Positions 45,692 to 57,635 of a stretch of DNA of 62,000 nt are shown piece after piece (within the stretch, counting starts at the first letter, position 1; each line of letters opens with the position of its first letter). Both the position numbers and the translations under genes were made by a program. The notes below the pieces were generated by a model. That model made no database searches. It was not told where the DNA came from and saw only the letters and a list, made by a program, of their open reading frames with translations. Source of the stretch: Diphasiastrum complanatum (lineage: Eukaryota > Streptophyta > Lycopodiopsida > Lycopodiales > Lycopodiaceae). The stretch spans positions 28,030,253 through 28,092,252 of the forward strand of contig CM055104.1 in NCBI GenBank assembly GCA_029204225.1. The letters are read 5' to 3'.

Positions 45692-45799
45692 GTAGATGTG
45701 ACAGGGTCTTCAAATACTTGTGGACTGATCTGATTTTTTGTGCTAGGATAAAGTTTCCTAGCTCTTTGAGGACCGCCACCGTGCATTGTCCCATGTGTT

Positions 45800-46020
45800 T
45801 TTGGACCACTATCTTCCATGCTCGAGCCAAGCATATCGAGATTGCACATCATTTTGTAAGGGAGAAGTTGCAAGCCAAGGAGGTCAAGCTTCTTCATGTG
45901 TCATCATCCAAATGTGTTTTTAATATTTTTACTAAACCATTGCCAAAGGACTCATTTATGAAGTTGAGATATGCACTTGGTGTTGTAGATAGATGTACAC
46001 TAGATTTGCCAAGCTAGATT
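45800..46020 (+). pseudogene. Copia RNase H tail, relative of the intact element
   Basis: The frame reads FHARAKHIEIAHHFVREKLQ, then AKEVKLLHVSSSKC, NIFTKPLPKDSFMKLRYALG and VVDRCTLDLPS with its natural stop. It differs little from the last 70 residues of the intact element's polyprotein. An acidic DI of the conserved ADIFTKPL motif is changed to NI. It starts abruptly at about 45800, and 45692-45800 is unassigned. Confidence 0.9.
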
Positions 46021-46031
46021 TTGAGGAGGAG

Positions 46032-46700
46032 TGTTGAAATTGTCAAATTCTAGCTTTAGATCTATGATATTATGTACATAACTTGATCCCACATGTGTGG
46101 AGCACATGTGGATGGTAGTCATATATGCATTCAATTTTAGTTAGATAGAAAATGTCTTGACTGACACAAGTATGAACTAGTGAAAAGCTAGTCAAGTAGA
46201 AAATTGCCATTTGGCACAAAAATCATGGTGAGGCAATGGCATCAAGTTAGGAATCAAAGAGGTGGGTGCTTATCTAGCATTGATTGGTGGATCTATAGTG
46301 ATGTAGCATTCTCCACATGTGCCAGGCCTGTTGAGTCATCATATCAGGTCAAAATGTACTTAATCTATACATAGATCATCATTGTGAATATGAAATTTGA
46401 TGAGATATCTTGATTTTGAGGCAAAACCTTGTCATTTTCACTATTTGCGTTGTGATTTTTTGCATTGAATGCTTTCCATAGTGCAAGTACTTCACTCTCT
46501 ACCCATTGTCCATACAGTGTTAGAGTTTCACATGTGTAAGGCCACTCTTTAGTTAGTTTGATCAATTTACAGGTTGTTCTTGCTAGTTAGGTGTTATCTA
46601 GATCAAGATCTAGCCATTAGATTTGTGATGGATCTATCTAACTAGCATCCAACACTCTTGTGGATCCATTGTAGATTCATCTAAGGTCCTAAAATCAAAA
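46032..46700 (+). mobile_element. 3' LTR related to the intact copia's LTR
   Basis: The purine tract GAGGAGGAG abuts TGTTGAAATTGTC, just as in the 13605-19919 element. CACATGTG palindromes, 'ctagatcaagatcta' and 'gattcat' near the end are shared, but overall divergence is large. The exact 3' edge was not found. Confidence 0.7.
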
Positions 46701-49700
46701 AAATTGGCATTAACATGTATCGTGGAATTGGAATATCTTATAATCTAAGCAAATGAGACTTTTGCTACAAAAACATTCGGTTTGCTCCATTTGAATGTAA
46801 TGAACATACATGATCATATGTAGAATAGCAACTTGTTTTCAATAAATGTCAGAAGCGCATGGGTGTGTATTTCTTTCAGTCCATAGTGTTTGCAATTTTA
46901 TAAATGAAATTAATATAAGCCAATTCATTAATTATTTATTTAATATTGATGCCTCTATATAGAAGTGATATTCTCCATATAATTTTCCAAGAAATAACAT
47001 CATTGCACAATAATTTGGAGTCTACATTTATTATTTAGATCCTTTTGCCCATTTCAAAACTAAAAACCCACCAATAAGTGGAGGATGGGTGTGTTTTAGG
47101 ACCTCTATGAACCATAGCTTCCCATTTACATTTGAGGTCACAAAAACCAGAGCTTGGAAACTAGCTCACCGCTCAAAACTTTTGGCTTGGGAAAAGGCAA
47201 AACCCCCATTTTTTTTTTTGTGGTAGTGTTCAATCTTAATACTAACATCATACATGCCTATAGCTCTCAAGGCACTCATTTCAATGTATGGATGAAGTAT
47301 TCTAAAATTGGTAGCTTTGTGATGCTCAATGAGTAACCTTTTGACTTCTAACTCCAACAAGATTCAAGATGATGACATGAAATTTTGGTAGAAGATAGCT
47401 CTTGGATACAACAATAAATCATATCATGAAATGGTTTTGTCATCATTCACATAATTTCCAAAGAAATTTCCATAAAGAATGAAATTATATTCAATAGTCA
47501 AATCATTTTGAACAAGTCCCATGTCAAATAGAAAATGCTCAAGAATATACTGTTTGAAGCAATTTGCCAAATCCATGTCGTTGTTCATTCTTTGTGAACA
47601 TGCACCAGTTTCTACTAAGATTCTTAGAGATTTTTCATAAAAAGAAACTTTAGTATGACATTCTTTCTCCTCTGAAAAATTCATCTAATATTGATGTTGA
47701 GATTTTACAGATTAGTAAAATTCATTCTATAATGTGTTCCCATCATGGTCAAACACCGATTAGATTTTCCCTTTGCAAAATAAAATGGAGCTCATCATAA
47801 TCAAAATCTCAATCGTCATTTTTCTATAGTTTTACACAAGTAAAAAAACAACACGACATTTTTCCACCTGCAAAGATGAACGTGTTGACTACATTTTTAC
47901 ATGACTTTTCACACAATTAAAAAATGTCGATAGACATATTTCCAACCCCTACAAACATCAATGGCATACTTCTAGAAACACCTATTGATGTTGACTCTTG
48001 ATTGATCTACAAGAGAATGTCAACCTCGACAAATCTCTATTGCCATTTGTTGACGTCCATGAAATCACTAAAAGAAAAACATCCTCCCTATCTTTTCAAA
48101 TGTGATGATGTCGCTCCATGGTTAACTTGCTACTAACAAAAAAGTGTCATTATCAGAATAAGGATGCAAGAAAATTTTATTAAACTACCTAATCTCGTAG
48201 ACACTCTAGAGTAACATAGTTTATAGAATTGTGCTAAGTAATAAACTCTCTCTAATTTCATGTGTATATATAGAGATAGACTATAGATGAATTTTTAGAA
48301 GGTTAAGAAATCTAAGTAGTCCTGTGGTGATAGAAAATAATAATGTGCATTTTATATGTGCTTTCGTCATAACATTTGGACATTCCAGAGTTCCAAAATC
48401 TAATATTCAATAAAAAAAATGCTCTTATTGTATCGTGATTCTTGTTCAAAGTTTCAACTAATTTTTTATCTATTTTGCATTTGGTATTTAGATAATTAAG
48501 CATGATCCATTTGTGAATAATATTTGCTTGTCATGTTTAGATAGTATGTTACATGCATATGCTTTTCCTGAGGTAAATATAGCAGACCAAAGGATAAAGA
48601 TATTATGATTGTCTTAGATGCCTCAATCATCTCTGCTCATTCATTGCTGGTCAAACCAAATGTTAGAAGATATTATGTCTACTTTAGATGCCTTAATTAT
48701 CTCTGATATTTGGGTCACCATTTATCTATAATTTTGTATCAACATTGATGGGTTTGCAAAAAATTAATGTGTACTGTATAGACAAGATTCTGCATGTTGA
48801 TAATAATAGATTAAATGAAACATAATGCATTTGAAAATAAGCTGTATAAAATATAAAGCAAAATGCAAACATTTAAGGATCTTGGACCGGTACATTTTCT
48901 GTAGCATGATAAGCTTCCACAGGACTCTACTAGCCGATAGAGTAATTGCCTTGGGACAAATCCATGTCATACCAAAATTCGTACTTGTAAACAAGTAATG
49001 TATGGTTCTCGTGACTTCTTGAGTAAATCCATGCTATACAAGAGTCCACAAGCTATCTTACTGTTATATTACATTTGAACCATGATCGTGACTTAAAATG
49101 CAATCAAACACAATACCCATATTTATAGACAAGAGCGTTTATAATCATTTATTTATGAAATAAATGAGGGCAATCATTTTTTTTTACGATAAGCAATGAT
49201 TCTGTATGCTGTGGTAATGCATGCTAGAGAAAGGAATATATGACAAACTGATTTAAGAACCATCTTGCAAGTATTATGATTAACAATCTCTTACACTGCC
49301 TACATATTCTCTTGAAGCTTTATAAAAAAAAAAACCACCGAAAAATGTGAGAAACACCAACCTGAATGGTAGACGCTAGTGACTCTTGTGAACTGGTCAT
49401 GTTTGATTTTGATGCCTTTGAGAAACGTCTAAATTCTTATCCAATTCTATATATAGCATTACATAGTCATACCAGGACATATATGTTATTGTCATAATCC
49501 AGAACTTCTGAAAAACCCATTATCAAAGCTTTTGTAGTAGTATACTACAGTATAACTCTTGCATGGTTTGGAGAAGAAAGATAGAGAGTAGTGTTCATAC
49601 CTTCTCTTGGAGTATGCCAAAATCCAATGGTATGGTACTAATATTCATGCTATGTTGCTACTATACTGTGAAAGATAGAGATGATAGCAAGTATCATCAA

Positions 49701-49760
49701 AGAACATACGTTTCTAGAGTGCTCATCATGATAATAGAAATCATACATTTAAGAATCAAC
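46701..49760. other. AT-rich DNA without a recognised gene
   Basis: Open frames here are short and carry no recognisable motif. The text is AT-rich with several poly-A/poly-T runs, for example at 47209-47219. Old decayed transposon DNA is likely but cannot be assigned. Confidence 0.4.
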
Positions 49761-49767
49761 ACATAGC

Positions 49768-49910
49768 TCATTGTTGGACCGTAATTGGAAAATGATTTGG
49801 TATCTCATCGTTGGACAACAACGATGGATCTCCACACAATGGTTTGAATAAACTTATCATTCGATATGCATGATAGTATGCGAGTTTATTGCTGGGATAA
49901 CAACAATGAG
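49768..49910. repeat. Nested short inverted repeats
   Basis: The outer pair is CTCATTGTTG (49768-49777) with CAACAATGAG (49901-49910). Inside lie CATCGTTG/CAACGATG with a 5-base loop near 49817-49837, and AATAAACT/AGTTTATT around TATCAT/ATGATA. The whole block could fold as a branched structure. Confidence 0.6.
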
Positions 49911-50111
49911 TTACCTTTCAAATATGCATATCAGTAGTATATGCAAAAAGCATGAGTATAGCGTGTGTATATCATGATAGCATTTACTCAGAGAGTAATA
50001 TCTCTTCTGGCCAGTGATAACATGCTTAAACATATATGGGCAGATGCAATGTAACCATTATTAGCAGCGATAGACATCGGGCTAGTATCCATACTTCATA
50101 CATACTTTTAG

Positions 50112-50540
50112 CTAGATGTTACGTCTGGCCAACGATGGCTTCATACATACATTAGGCAGATCAAATAGTAGTCTAGGAAAAACTTCACAATATAAAAGCC
50201 TGTTTATGATCAGACACAATTTATCTCGAGAGAAGCCATTGCTCTGAAAGGTATCAACAAGAGTTTGTACTTCCTTAAGAAAAGTTTCTTGCTCATTACA
50301 ACAATACATGGCTGCTATTGTTTGTGATGTAATGACCTTATATGAATTAAACACAGGTCTATTCAAGGCAAGGTGTACATATTGCAGAAAGCAAAAAGGA
50401 AGGTCTCTCCTTTTATCGTATTTGGACATGTGTGTACAACTAGTAATTGGGTCAAATGAAATTGTAATATTCAGAAAGTTTACCAAATTACCAATGGCAT
50501 TGTTCCCATCTATCTCAAGGTATTCCAAGGGATAAATCTA
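50112..50540 (-). pseudogene. Reverse-transcriptase C-terminal remnant, probably Penelope-like
   Basis: One 138-residue frame (50528-50112) reads YLEIDGNNAIGNLVNFLNIT, then a YDKRRDLPFCF block, VHLALNRPVFNSYKVITSQT, CCNEQETFLKEVQTLVDTF and QSNGFSRDKL. The pattern is 'flanking E, N, V-x-F-L-x-x-x-I', then Y-x-K-R, then a Q-x-x-x/C-x-x-E-x-x-F segment and a 'G-F/Y-x-x-x-x-L' motif. It recalls the thumb/post-RT region of Penelope-like and related non-LTR elements. No finger or palm motif and no GIY-YIG domain is present. The open frame is unusually long for this decayed area. The assignment rests on pattern memory only; a different RT class or a host protein is possible. Confidence 0.4.
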
Positions 50541-50544
50541 GAAT

Positions 50545-51170
50545 GGGTTGTCAAGTGTTCTTGGGTGGGTTTTGTCTAGGAACCTGACCCGTCCCTAGGT
50601 CACCACACATGATGCACCAGCTGAAGAACGTCACATACATCAAATGACATATCATACCTGAGCAACTGTAGTATCTCCCTAGTGCCACCCCAATGGACTC
50701 GTCATCCACATACTATGCTCATTTGATGTCTTCCATCCTGGACACCATCCTGCTAGACAAGCCGAACTCCAAAGCATCACCTCCTCCACTTGGCTCCTAG
50801 CATCTGCTCTCCCTGGCTATGTGCCACTCGACACCATGCTAACGCAAACTTGTCCCTAGGTTGCTGCTCACGGGATCCTGAGACCACTGTCTCCATGATC
50901 AAACTGAGGTATATGGCTCTGAGTCACTTCCTCTAGGCTTCCACATGATCTCACCACCTGAGAATATGCACCATGGAAAGTCCAACACCAGTGCCAAGCC
51001 TAGACTCTTGCAAATACAACCAAATGCATGAAAGCTATAGGTAGCTTATCCATGCCCATGATGGTAGATGCCTCCCCATCGATGCCAATGTCCAAAACTG
51101 GCCCCTTGCTATAATGCCAACATATACTCCCAAATGAACACACCTTGAAGTCCTCGCCATCAGTATCTGT
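50545..51170. other. GC-richer stretch without a recognised gene
   Basis: C-rich text ('ccaccccaatggactcgtca', 'gacaccatcctgc') stands out from its AT-rich surroundings. No open frame or motif was recognised. It may be retroelement leader or gag debris. Confidence 0.35.
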
Positions 51171-51175
51171 GAAAC

Positions 51176-51976
51176 ACCTGATCAGACAATCTCAATTCTA
51201 CTAACAAAGTGCGTAGTTTACTTGACAAAGGATGAGAAAAGAACATTGAACTTGAAACATTTCTATTCGTGATCAACCTCGAAAGATTCATAAAATCTAT
51301 CTCATGGTTTCTTATTAAAGCTCAAAAGATTCTTGTAGAAGCTCGTGGTTTCTTGTTAAAGCTCGAAAGATTTGCGAACAGGCTCTTGTTGCAAAATATT
51401 TTGTTTCTTGCACATAACTCAGAAACAGTTTGCGAAATCTTCTGATTCTTCTTCAAGCTCAAAGATTGTCATCTGTCATGAACAATTCACGAAAGACGAA
51501 AATGGGGGCGAACAATTCGCAACTGTCTTGAATAATTCATGTCAGATTGACCTTGGAAACTGAGCGTCTATTTGAATATCAACCATCGTAAACAGTTAGA
51601 TCTACTACTACAAGCTTAAACGGCCAAGGACTCGTAAATAAAAGACTTAAATACATGTCCTGTAGCAATATAATTACATGTGCACTACTCATTGTAACTA
51701 TCTCTAACTCAAACTGACTCCGACTCATTCAATCAGAGACACAATAGCGAGATAAGACAACAAGAAATGTATACTCATTTAGCTTCAGACTTATAAATTC
51801 ATTTTTGATAAATAGTTTTTGTTTGTCTAAAATTGTCTAAAGTTGTCTCTTAATTCCGCATATTATTTCTGCATGCATATTCAATCAAGACAAATACTAT
51901 TCTGTTAGTACATAGATCAGATATAGACCCGATTGAAGACACTGATATTAGTTTGATTTATTCAAACTTTCACTGT
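51176..51976 (+). mobile_element. LTR family D, copy 2, lacking its 3' end
   Basis: It matches 26563-27075 but contains extra CGAAAG/TTCGCGAAC-rich text (51230-51560). It stops at 'tcaaactttcactgtg' and joins RT coding sequence directly, without the last 30 or so bases, the primer-binding site, gag or integrase. Confidence 0.65.
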
Positions 51977-52460
51977 GAGATCGCTGGATTCAGGCAATGG
52001 AGGACGAAATGTCATCCATGTATAAGAACAATGTATGGACACTTGCACCTATACCTGATAGCAGAAAACCAGTCAAATGCAAGTGGATCTACAAGATCAA
52101 AATAGGTCCTAATGGAGAAAACATCAGATACAAAGCAAGGTTAGTTGCTAAAGGATTTTCACAGAAGTATGGAATCGACTACATTGATACTTCCTCACCG
52201 GTAGTCAAACACACATCAATTCATCTCTTATTCACGTATGCAGTGGCTCATTTTCTGAAAATCCATATTGTGGATGAGAAAACTGCTTTTTTGAATGCAG
52301 AATTGGAAGAAAACTTATTCATGGACCACCCACTTGGTTTTGTAAGCCAAGAATATCTAGAATATGGATGTCACATGAATAAAAGCATTTATGGTCTGAA
52401 ACAAGCAGCAAGACAATGGTATAGAAAGAAGGACGAAGCACTACATTCCTTAGGCTTCAA
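51977..52460 (+). pseudogene. Copia RT fragment
   Basis: Open from RWIQAMEDEMSSMYKNN it carries CKWIYKIKIGPNGENIRYKA, ARLVAKGFSQKYGIDYIDT, SSPVVKHTSIHLLF, TAFLNAELEENLFMDHPLGF and MNKSIYGLKQAARQWY. After ALHSLGFKP it runs out near 52460, before the YVDD catalytic motif. It has no internal stop. Upstream it is fused to LTR family D. The missing catalytic motif and RNase H make it dead. Confidence 0.88.
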
Positions 52461-53436
52461 ACCTCTATTTTTGAGGCCTCCACGGCCCCTCCTTCCTTCT
52501 TGCTCTCTTCTACTACTCTCTTTACCTTCATTCCAGCTATGACAACCACAGTGGAAACTAATCCAACTTCTTCCTTGGCTTGCGGCCACCCATGGCCTCC
52601 TGGCTACTACTTCACAATGCTAGGGCGCCCTCCTATGGTCTCAAAAATTTCCATCTATAGTGAGAAATCAATCATTTTTCCTCTTAAGATCCTAGTTGTG
52701 TTTCTCTTCCATAGCTTCAGAGATGAACTGCTGCCTCATTGCTTCATGGCTGATAGTGGCCTCTTAGCCACTCCTTGGCAGCACCAGGGTGCCTACTATG
52801 GCTTCTTACAGATCCAAAAACAACTTCCTATTGAGAAAGATCCACAATTTTGATCTATAAAACCTGGTTGAGCAAGCTTTCATAGCTTTTGAGAAATGGA
52901 AATTGCTCCTTCTATGCTTCTTGGCTGACCACATCCTCTTAGGATTAGCTTGGCGAAGCTGGGTAGCAATTTATAGTGCCCACTTCCGTCAAGCAGAGAG
53001 AAAGATCTGCAACTTTACGTTTTTCGTCAACTAGTCACTTTTTGCCAATTCCCAGAATTGCTTCTTTCTCCTCCCACTGTAAATGGATGTCAAAGTCCTC
53101 TCATAACTGAGAAACCACTACCCTGGTTTTCCTTACGATCTGCTCCACTCAACAATCACCGAACTACTAAGAGAGTTCTGGCCAGCTTTCCGTAAAAGCC
53201 ATTATGAAACCGTTTTGAATTCTCCCCAAAATCCACCTATGACAATCGTTTTGATCTTCCCCGAAGCTCTGATTGAAGGAACTTTGTTGTCTCCTGCCAT
53301 TTGGACTACCGATACCCCGTAAGGGGTCCTCTTTCTTGAGACACTCTGAGTACTATTTCTCTTGGTGAAAGATGCTATCCCATAGCTCCACCGGATCGTG
53401 CATACCTGCAACACCCTGATGTTTTGATACCAAGTT
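52461..53436 (-). other. Leader-like DNA upstream of an LTR
   Basis: Read on the minus strand, this lies directly after a primer-binding site variant TTGGTATCAAAACATCAGG (53418-53436), next to LTR text. It is CT-rich with no recognised protein. Copia leaders elsewhere in the window (56671-57150 and 61080-61515) have a similar composition. Confidence 0.4.
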
Positions 53437-53760
53437 GAAATTATGATAGAATCTAGTGCAATATATGGATCACATCACACAATCACCATAGCCACTCCTC
53501 ACAAGCTCTCAAAGATGGCACAACAAAAGTTATTAGAGTATTCAAAACTGCATGAAAAGGTAGGTGTCCTAAAATTGGCCTACCACCTGTCGGGCCCAAC
53601 ATGGCCAAATTCGACTGACAAACTCAGGACATGCCCTTGAGTATAGAAGTACTGTATATGACTCTGTACATGCTAATTTTTCCTATGTGTGGCTACTCGA
53701 CTAACCCAAGTAGCCGGTTACGGGATCAACGCTCGATCAATATATCCTAATGGGTCACAT
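53437..53760 (-). repeat. Probable 5' LTR, minus strand
   Basis: It lies beyond the primer-binding site at 53418-53436, whose position implies an LTR ending ATAATTTCAAC in sense orientation. The far edge is not defined. 53761-54357 shows no further feature. Confidence 0.4.
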
Positions 53761-54357
53761 CCTGATCACAACCATATATAGTAAACCAAATAAACTATAC
53801 AGTAATTACATCATCACATTTAGAGCTTATACTAATGAATTAGATCACAACCTGATTTCTAGCTATTTAGTGAGTTCATTGTGCACTAGTCTACATGTGG
53901 AGGAAAAAGGCCAATTGGTATCTCAAAATTTTACGGAACAATGTGAGCAGGTTGAAAGAATGAGTTCTTTGAATTTTAAGATCGTGCAATCTTATAACCA
54001 AATTAGATAAGAACAACACATTATAATTATGATAACATAGCTAGTTCCAACTAAGAACATCGTAGATCAATGATGCACTAATTCCAAGCCTTCTTATAAA
54101 GGAACAACACATCTCCTAGAAAGATGCTCATAAGCATCATAATCGTCAATTTGTGGAATCATTATAAGGGCTATCTATCTTGCTAGAACCATCTATATGT
54201 ATTGAGACCCACTAAAGCACTTGATGAACCATGGTTTTTTTGTTTATAAAATTCCTAAACTAACAAAAACTTTATCCTCGACGTGACAATTATTTGAAGT
54301 GAGACATGTAAGCACTAAAATGTAGCTAATGGTTAAGACCCAATAGAATGTTAAGAC

Positions 54358-54881
54358 TGTTATGTCCATGACCAGAATATAGGATTCAATATACTCCTAG
54401 TCTTGGATACACGATACTTTAGAGAAACAAGAGTATTAGTTATGCCACGTCATATTGGATGTGACCCACAAATAATTAATAACCCTGTGAGGCCCAGACA
54501 GACTAATTGGAGTTAGTACAAGGTTTGTGACAGCCTATGCATGTGTAGAGTATCAATAGCAATCTATGTATAGAGAATCCATGTATAGAGGAATCTATGT
54601 ATAGGGAAGTTAGGACCTTGCATTACTATTTGCACAGGGGGTTCTAGAGCTTATTTAAATAGGCCAAACTCACCCTACTCACTCCATCATGGATTTATGG
54701 ATTCATTGCTAGGATCTCTCTCTCTACTCTCATGTTTCTTATTCCTTGGCTTCGGGGTGAAGCTACTAGAGATTGACTGGTTGCTTCTACTTGATTGGGT
54801 GGTTTCTCCAACAATGTGTTCTCTATTGTTTTGTCTTGTAAGCAGGATCTTGAGGTGTTTCCTTTACATTGGTATCAGAGT
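54358..54881 (+). mobile_element. LTR family C, plus copy, with primer-binding site
   Basis: The LTR of about 511 bp runs from TGTTATGTCCATGACC to CCTTTACA (54868). TGGTATCAGAGT, a primer-binding site, follows at 54870-54881. A TATTTAAATA box is near 54652. It is the uninterrupted counterpart of the LTR split by the intact copia (13395-13599 plus 19925-20140). Confidence 0.75.
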
Positions 54882-54929
54882 GATCATTTTACTAATTAGC
54901 TTCATCTAGGAGTAACTACTCAAGTTAAT

Positions 54930-55230
54930 TGCCAATGATTCAGAATTCTTAAATGTTTAGGTGCAGATGTTAATGATACTAGTATAACACCACATTTAGA
55001 TTCTTATCCAAATCATTATAAGTTAACCAATAAATCTTCCACAGAAAGATCCGTTAACTCTGCAAGTATTTGTTCCAACAATACTTGAACATATGTTTGT
55101 GTTCACCGACTAGGTTAAGTGCACCAAATAACCCTAGTAACCATGAATACACAAAGTAGATTTATACAAGATTAATCATGCACATATTTGAATAATATCA
55201 CTATGACCCAGTACATAAATACATTCTTAT
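54930..55230 (+). repeat. Dispersed repeat, matches 42500-42800
   Basis: It lies just after LTR family C and its primer-binding site, so it is probably that element's leader. Landmarks are given at 42500-42800. Confidence 0.6.
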
Positions 55231-55343
55231 ATGGCATACTATCCAACTTTATGAAAAAAACAAACAAACATGATTATTGGCTATTTTTCGATTTTTGTCT
55301 TTACTATAAAGTGGAAATTCATGACATGCAACTCCTTTTCAAC

Positions 55344-55995
55344 CACATGCAGAGTACTGATGCTAACCCAAAGCGAGTTACGGGCAGACCCACCTAGGAA
55401 AGAGTGGATGGAAGAGTGTGATCGACAGGTGAGTCTTGGGAAGTCCACTAAGTTTGAGGAGCTGATATCATTCGCATTTGTTGTACCTCCTGGTGAGGAC
55501 AATGAAGGCAACTTAGACTATATAGAAGTACATGACATAATATGAAAAGCTCCTATAAATTACCCCCCTAAAACTAGATCCATAGGTTGCTATGTAACGA
55601 ACCAAGAAAACAACAAGAGCCATGAACCCCCACCTGACGCATTTGATCAGGAATCATTTGATATCCAACGCTTAATCGAATATCAAGAAGTGACAATAGA
55701 TAACCAGATGGTGGTAAACTTTGATAATTTTATCCGGGATAGTACTGAAACACCATATAACCCATTCTTTTGGGACAATGAACTACCCAACTACATCAAT
55801 AATGAAGAATATGAGCATGAAAAAAACATGGTGCTAGGATATTTTCTTGAACCAAATGATGACCTAGATCTTTTGGCCACCTATCATATACACGAAAGGT
55901 CGAATATGCCAAAGATAAATAGGACAAAAAGCACGATGCAAATTAGGGTTAAAGAGCATAATGAATACCCAGACCACAAGATGGATGCTAGGTAG
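55344..55995 (+). pseudogene. Unrecognised repeated coding region, one stop
   Basis: One frame is open over about 217 codons except for a single TGA (55543-55545). It begins near PPRKEWMEECDRQVSLGKST, passes EELISFAFVVPPGEDNEGNL and DYIEVHDII, then the stop. It resumes with PPPDAFDQESFDIQRLIEYQ, a VVNFDNFIRDSTETPYNPFF block, WDNELPNYINNEEYEHEKN and VLGYFLEPNDDLDLLATYHI. It ends HKMDAR. It is acidic, with no membrane segment. The first 40 or so residues also occur at 1500-1650. No family was recognised; a retroelement gag/pol part is the first guess because the leader-like repeat of 54930 precedes it. Confidence 0.45.
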
Positions 55996-56064
55996 ATGTG
56001 GTAAGGTGACAACAATACACCCTTATCCCTTATTTCACATGGGAGGGTCGAGGGGTGGTAAGTG

Positions 56065-56375
56065 AAGAAACAAAATGTTTTGAGTCACAAACCTTGACTA
56101 ACTTTCAAGCTCATGTCTACACAAACGCAATGGAACTACTGAACGCAAAGACCAAAGCTTTGAGGACTTAAAGATGACTAAAGACGAAGGTCAAATGTTC
56201 ATGGACTGAAAAACACCCGAATGTGAAGATAAAATGTTAGTGGAACCAAAGAAGCTCAATAGCAAAGCCGAGGGCCGAAGAACACATGAAGGCGAAGAAG
56301 ACTCAAAGACCGAGAGGCAGCAGATCTTCACGTTCCAAGTACAAAAAAAATCAAGAAAGTACCAGGGGGACACAG
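56065..56375 (+). repeat. 3' tail repeat, second copy
   Basis: It matches 4120-4435 directly, without the RNase H frame that precedes it there. It ends at the same 'accagggggac', then joins the family E leader. Confidence 0.6.
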
Positions 56376-56383
56376 CCACGCAT

Positions 56384-56670
56384 AGATTGAGAAGCGTGGG
56401 CAGATTTTGAGGAACAGCAAAGAGGGTTTGAAATCCATAGCTAAAACCAAATAGAGAAGCCGTGGAGGCTCGCGTGCGCTAATTCTAGTGAAGACTTGGT
56501 GCGTAGAAGGCACCAGTGTATGGAAGTGTGAGCTTGAGTGCACAAAAATCTCTTGTTGATGTAGGATCTGATCTTCGATCGACGGTGAGGATTGTAAACC
56601 CAGGGAGCAACATGGGCCATTGGTTTATCAACAACCACTGGATTTTCTTAAATCCATCATAAACTTCAAT
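56384..56670 (+). repeat. Family E leader segment, inverted relative to the other copy
   Basis: This segment is the reverse complement of 60757-61055 ('tttatgatggattta', 'gttgataaaccaatggccca', 'acactggtgccttc', 'gcctccacggcttctctatt'). The DNA to its right continues in the same direction as the right-hand copy. One copy therefore carries an inversion. Confidence 0.8.
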
Positions 56671-57156
56671 TGACAGATACCTTCCCACACCAGGGCGCTT
56701 AGTTGCACACTTTTACATCTTCGAACAAGGTTTTGTGCTGAGAGAGATCTTGATTACAACTCCTCCAAACCCTTGCTTCCAAGGAATACACCTTTCCTGA
56801 AACTTTCCTCAGTCCTTTTCAGAATTTCTTTTTGCAGCTCCCTATCCCACTGAGGTCGCCCAACAACAAGCAATCTTTTGCACCAAACCGCTCTTCAAAC
56901 GGTATCAGATTGGATTCAAACCAAACACTAACACGAAGCAACCCTCCTTCTGAATTTTTAGCTTCAATGTTTGCTTGCTTTATGATTCAGCCGACAATTC
57001 TTTGTCTCTGAATCCGTTTTTTTTTTACAATTTCAAGCCGTTCCACGAATCTCCACAGACTCAGTTTTGTGCTTCCTAGCCAACAGACCGTCGTGAATTC
57101 GCAGCTCTCTGTTCCTGTCCGGTGATTGTACCCACCAAGGGCTCTGATACCAAGTT
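56671..57156 (-). other. Family E leader and primer-binding site, left copy
   Basis: It matches 61084-61521 directly ('gagagagatcttgattacaa', 'ccaaggaatacacctttcc', 'ttgcaccaaac', 'gctcttcaaacggtat'). In sense orientation it begins TTGGTATCAGAGCCC (near 57142-57156) just after the LTR end CTCAAC. Confidence 0.75.
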
Positions 57157-57400
57157 GAGAATACAGTTTAAAAACCCGACCGAATCTATCATCACAGCAC
57201 AACGTCAAGTGTAATAAGACAAGACAACAGAATTGCTCTCACACAAACTATATCTACAAATCTAATAAGCAAGTACAAAGATAAAGTTCTTTAAAAGCAC
57301 TCAAAGGGTTCGTAAAAGAAAGACGGCCCGATAATTCTAGAACTGAGCACACGTGGTGCCGTTGAAATAAGGAAGCACTGTATAAGTCGATCATTGCTAT
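57157..57400 (-). mobile_element. LTR family E, left minus copy
   Basis: In sense orientation it ends CTGTATTCTCAAC at the primer-binding site. It matches 61522-61765 and, inverted, 28833-29078. It contains CACGTGGTGCC text near 57350. Confidence 0.8.
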
Positions 57401-57635
57401 TTTAACTAAAATAAATATGATAATCTAAAAAAATTGAAAGTATTGGAAAATGTTGTTTTAGTGACCTTTGCACGTAGGTAAATGGAAGTGAAATAATAAT
57501 GGAGCCATTAGGTTGTGTCGTAATTGGATGGTCGTTGATTCGGGTGTAAAGGTTATTCACTTTCACAGTGCATAATATGCCCAAAAAAGATATTAGATGA
57601 GATCACTTTCAAAGTTCATAATCATGGCTTCAAAC
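57401..57635. repeat. Duplicated 5' flank of LTR family E
   Basis: It matches 61766-62000 with an offset of 4365. The + LTR copy at 28833 has different DNA in this place, so the block is flanking DNA copied with the LTR rather than part of it. The window ends inside the second copy. 57636-58030 has no recognised feature. Confidence 0.7.
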
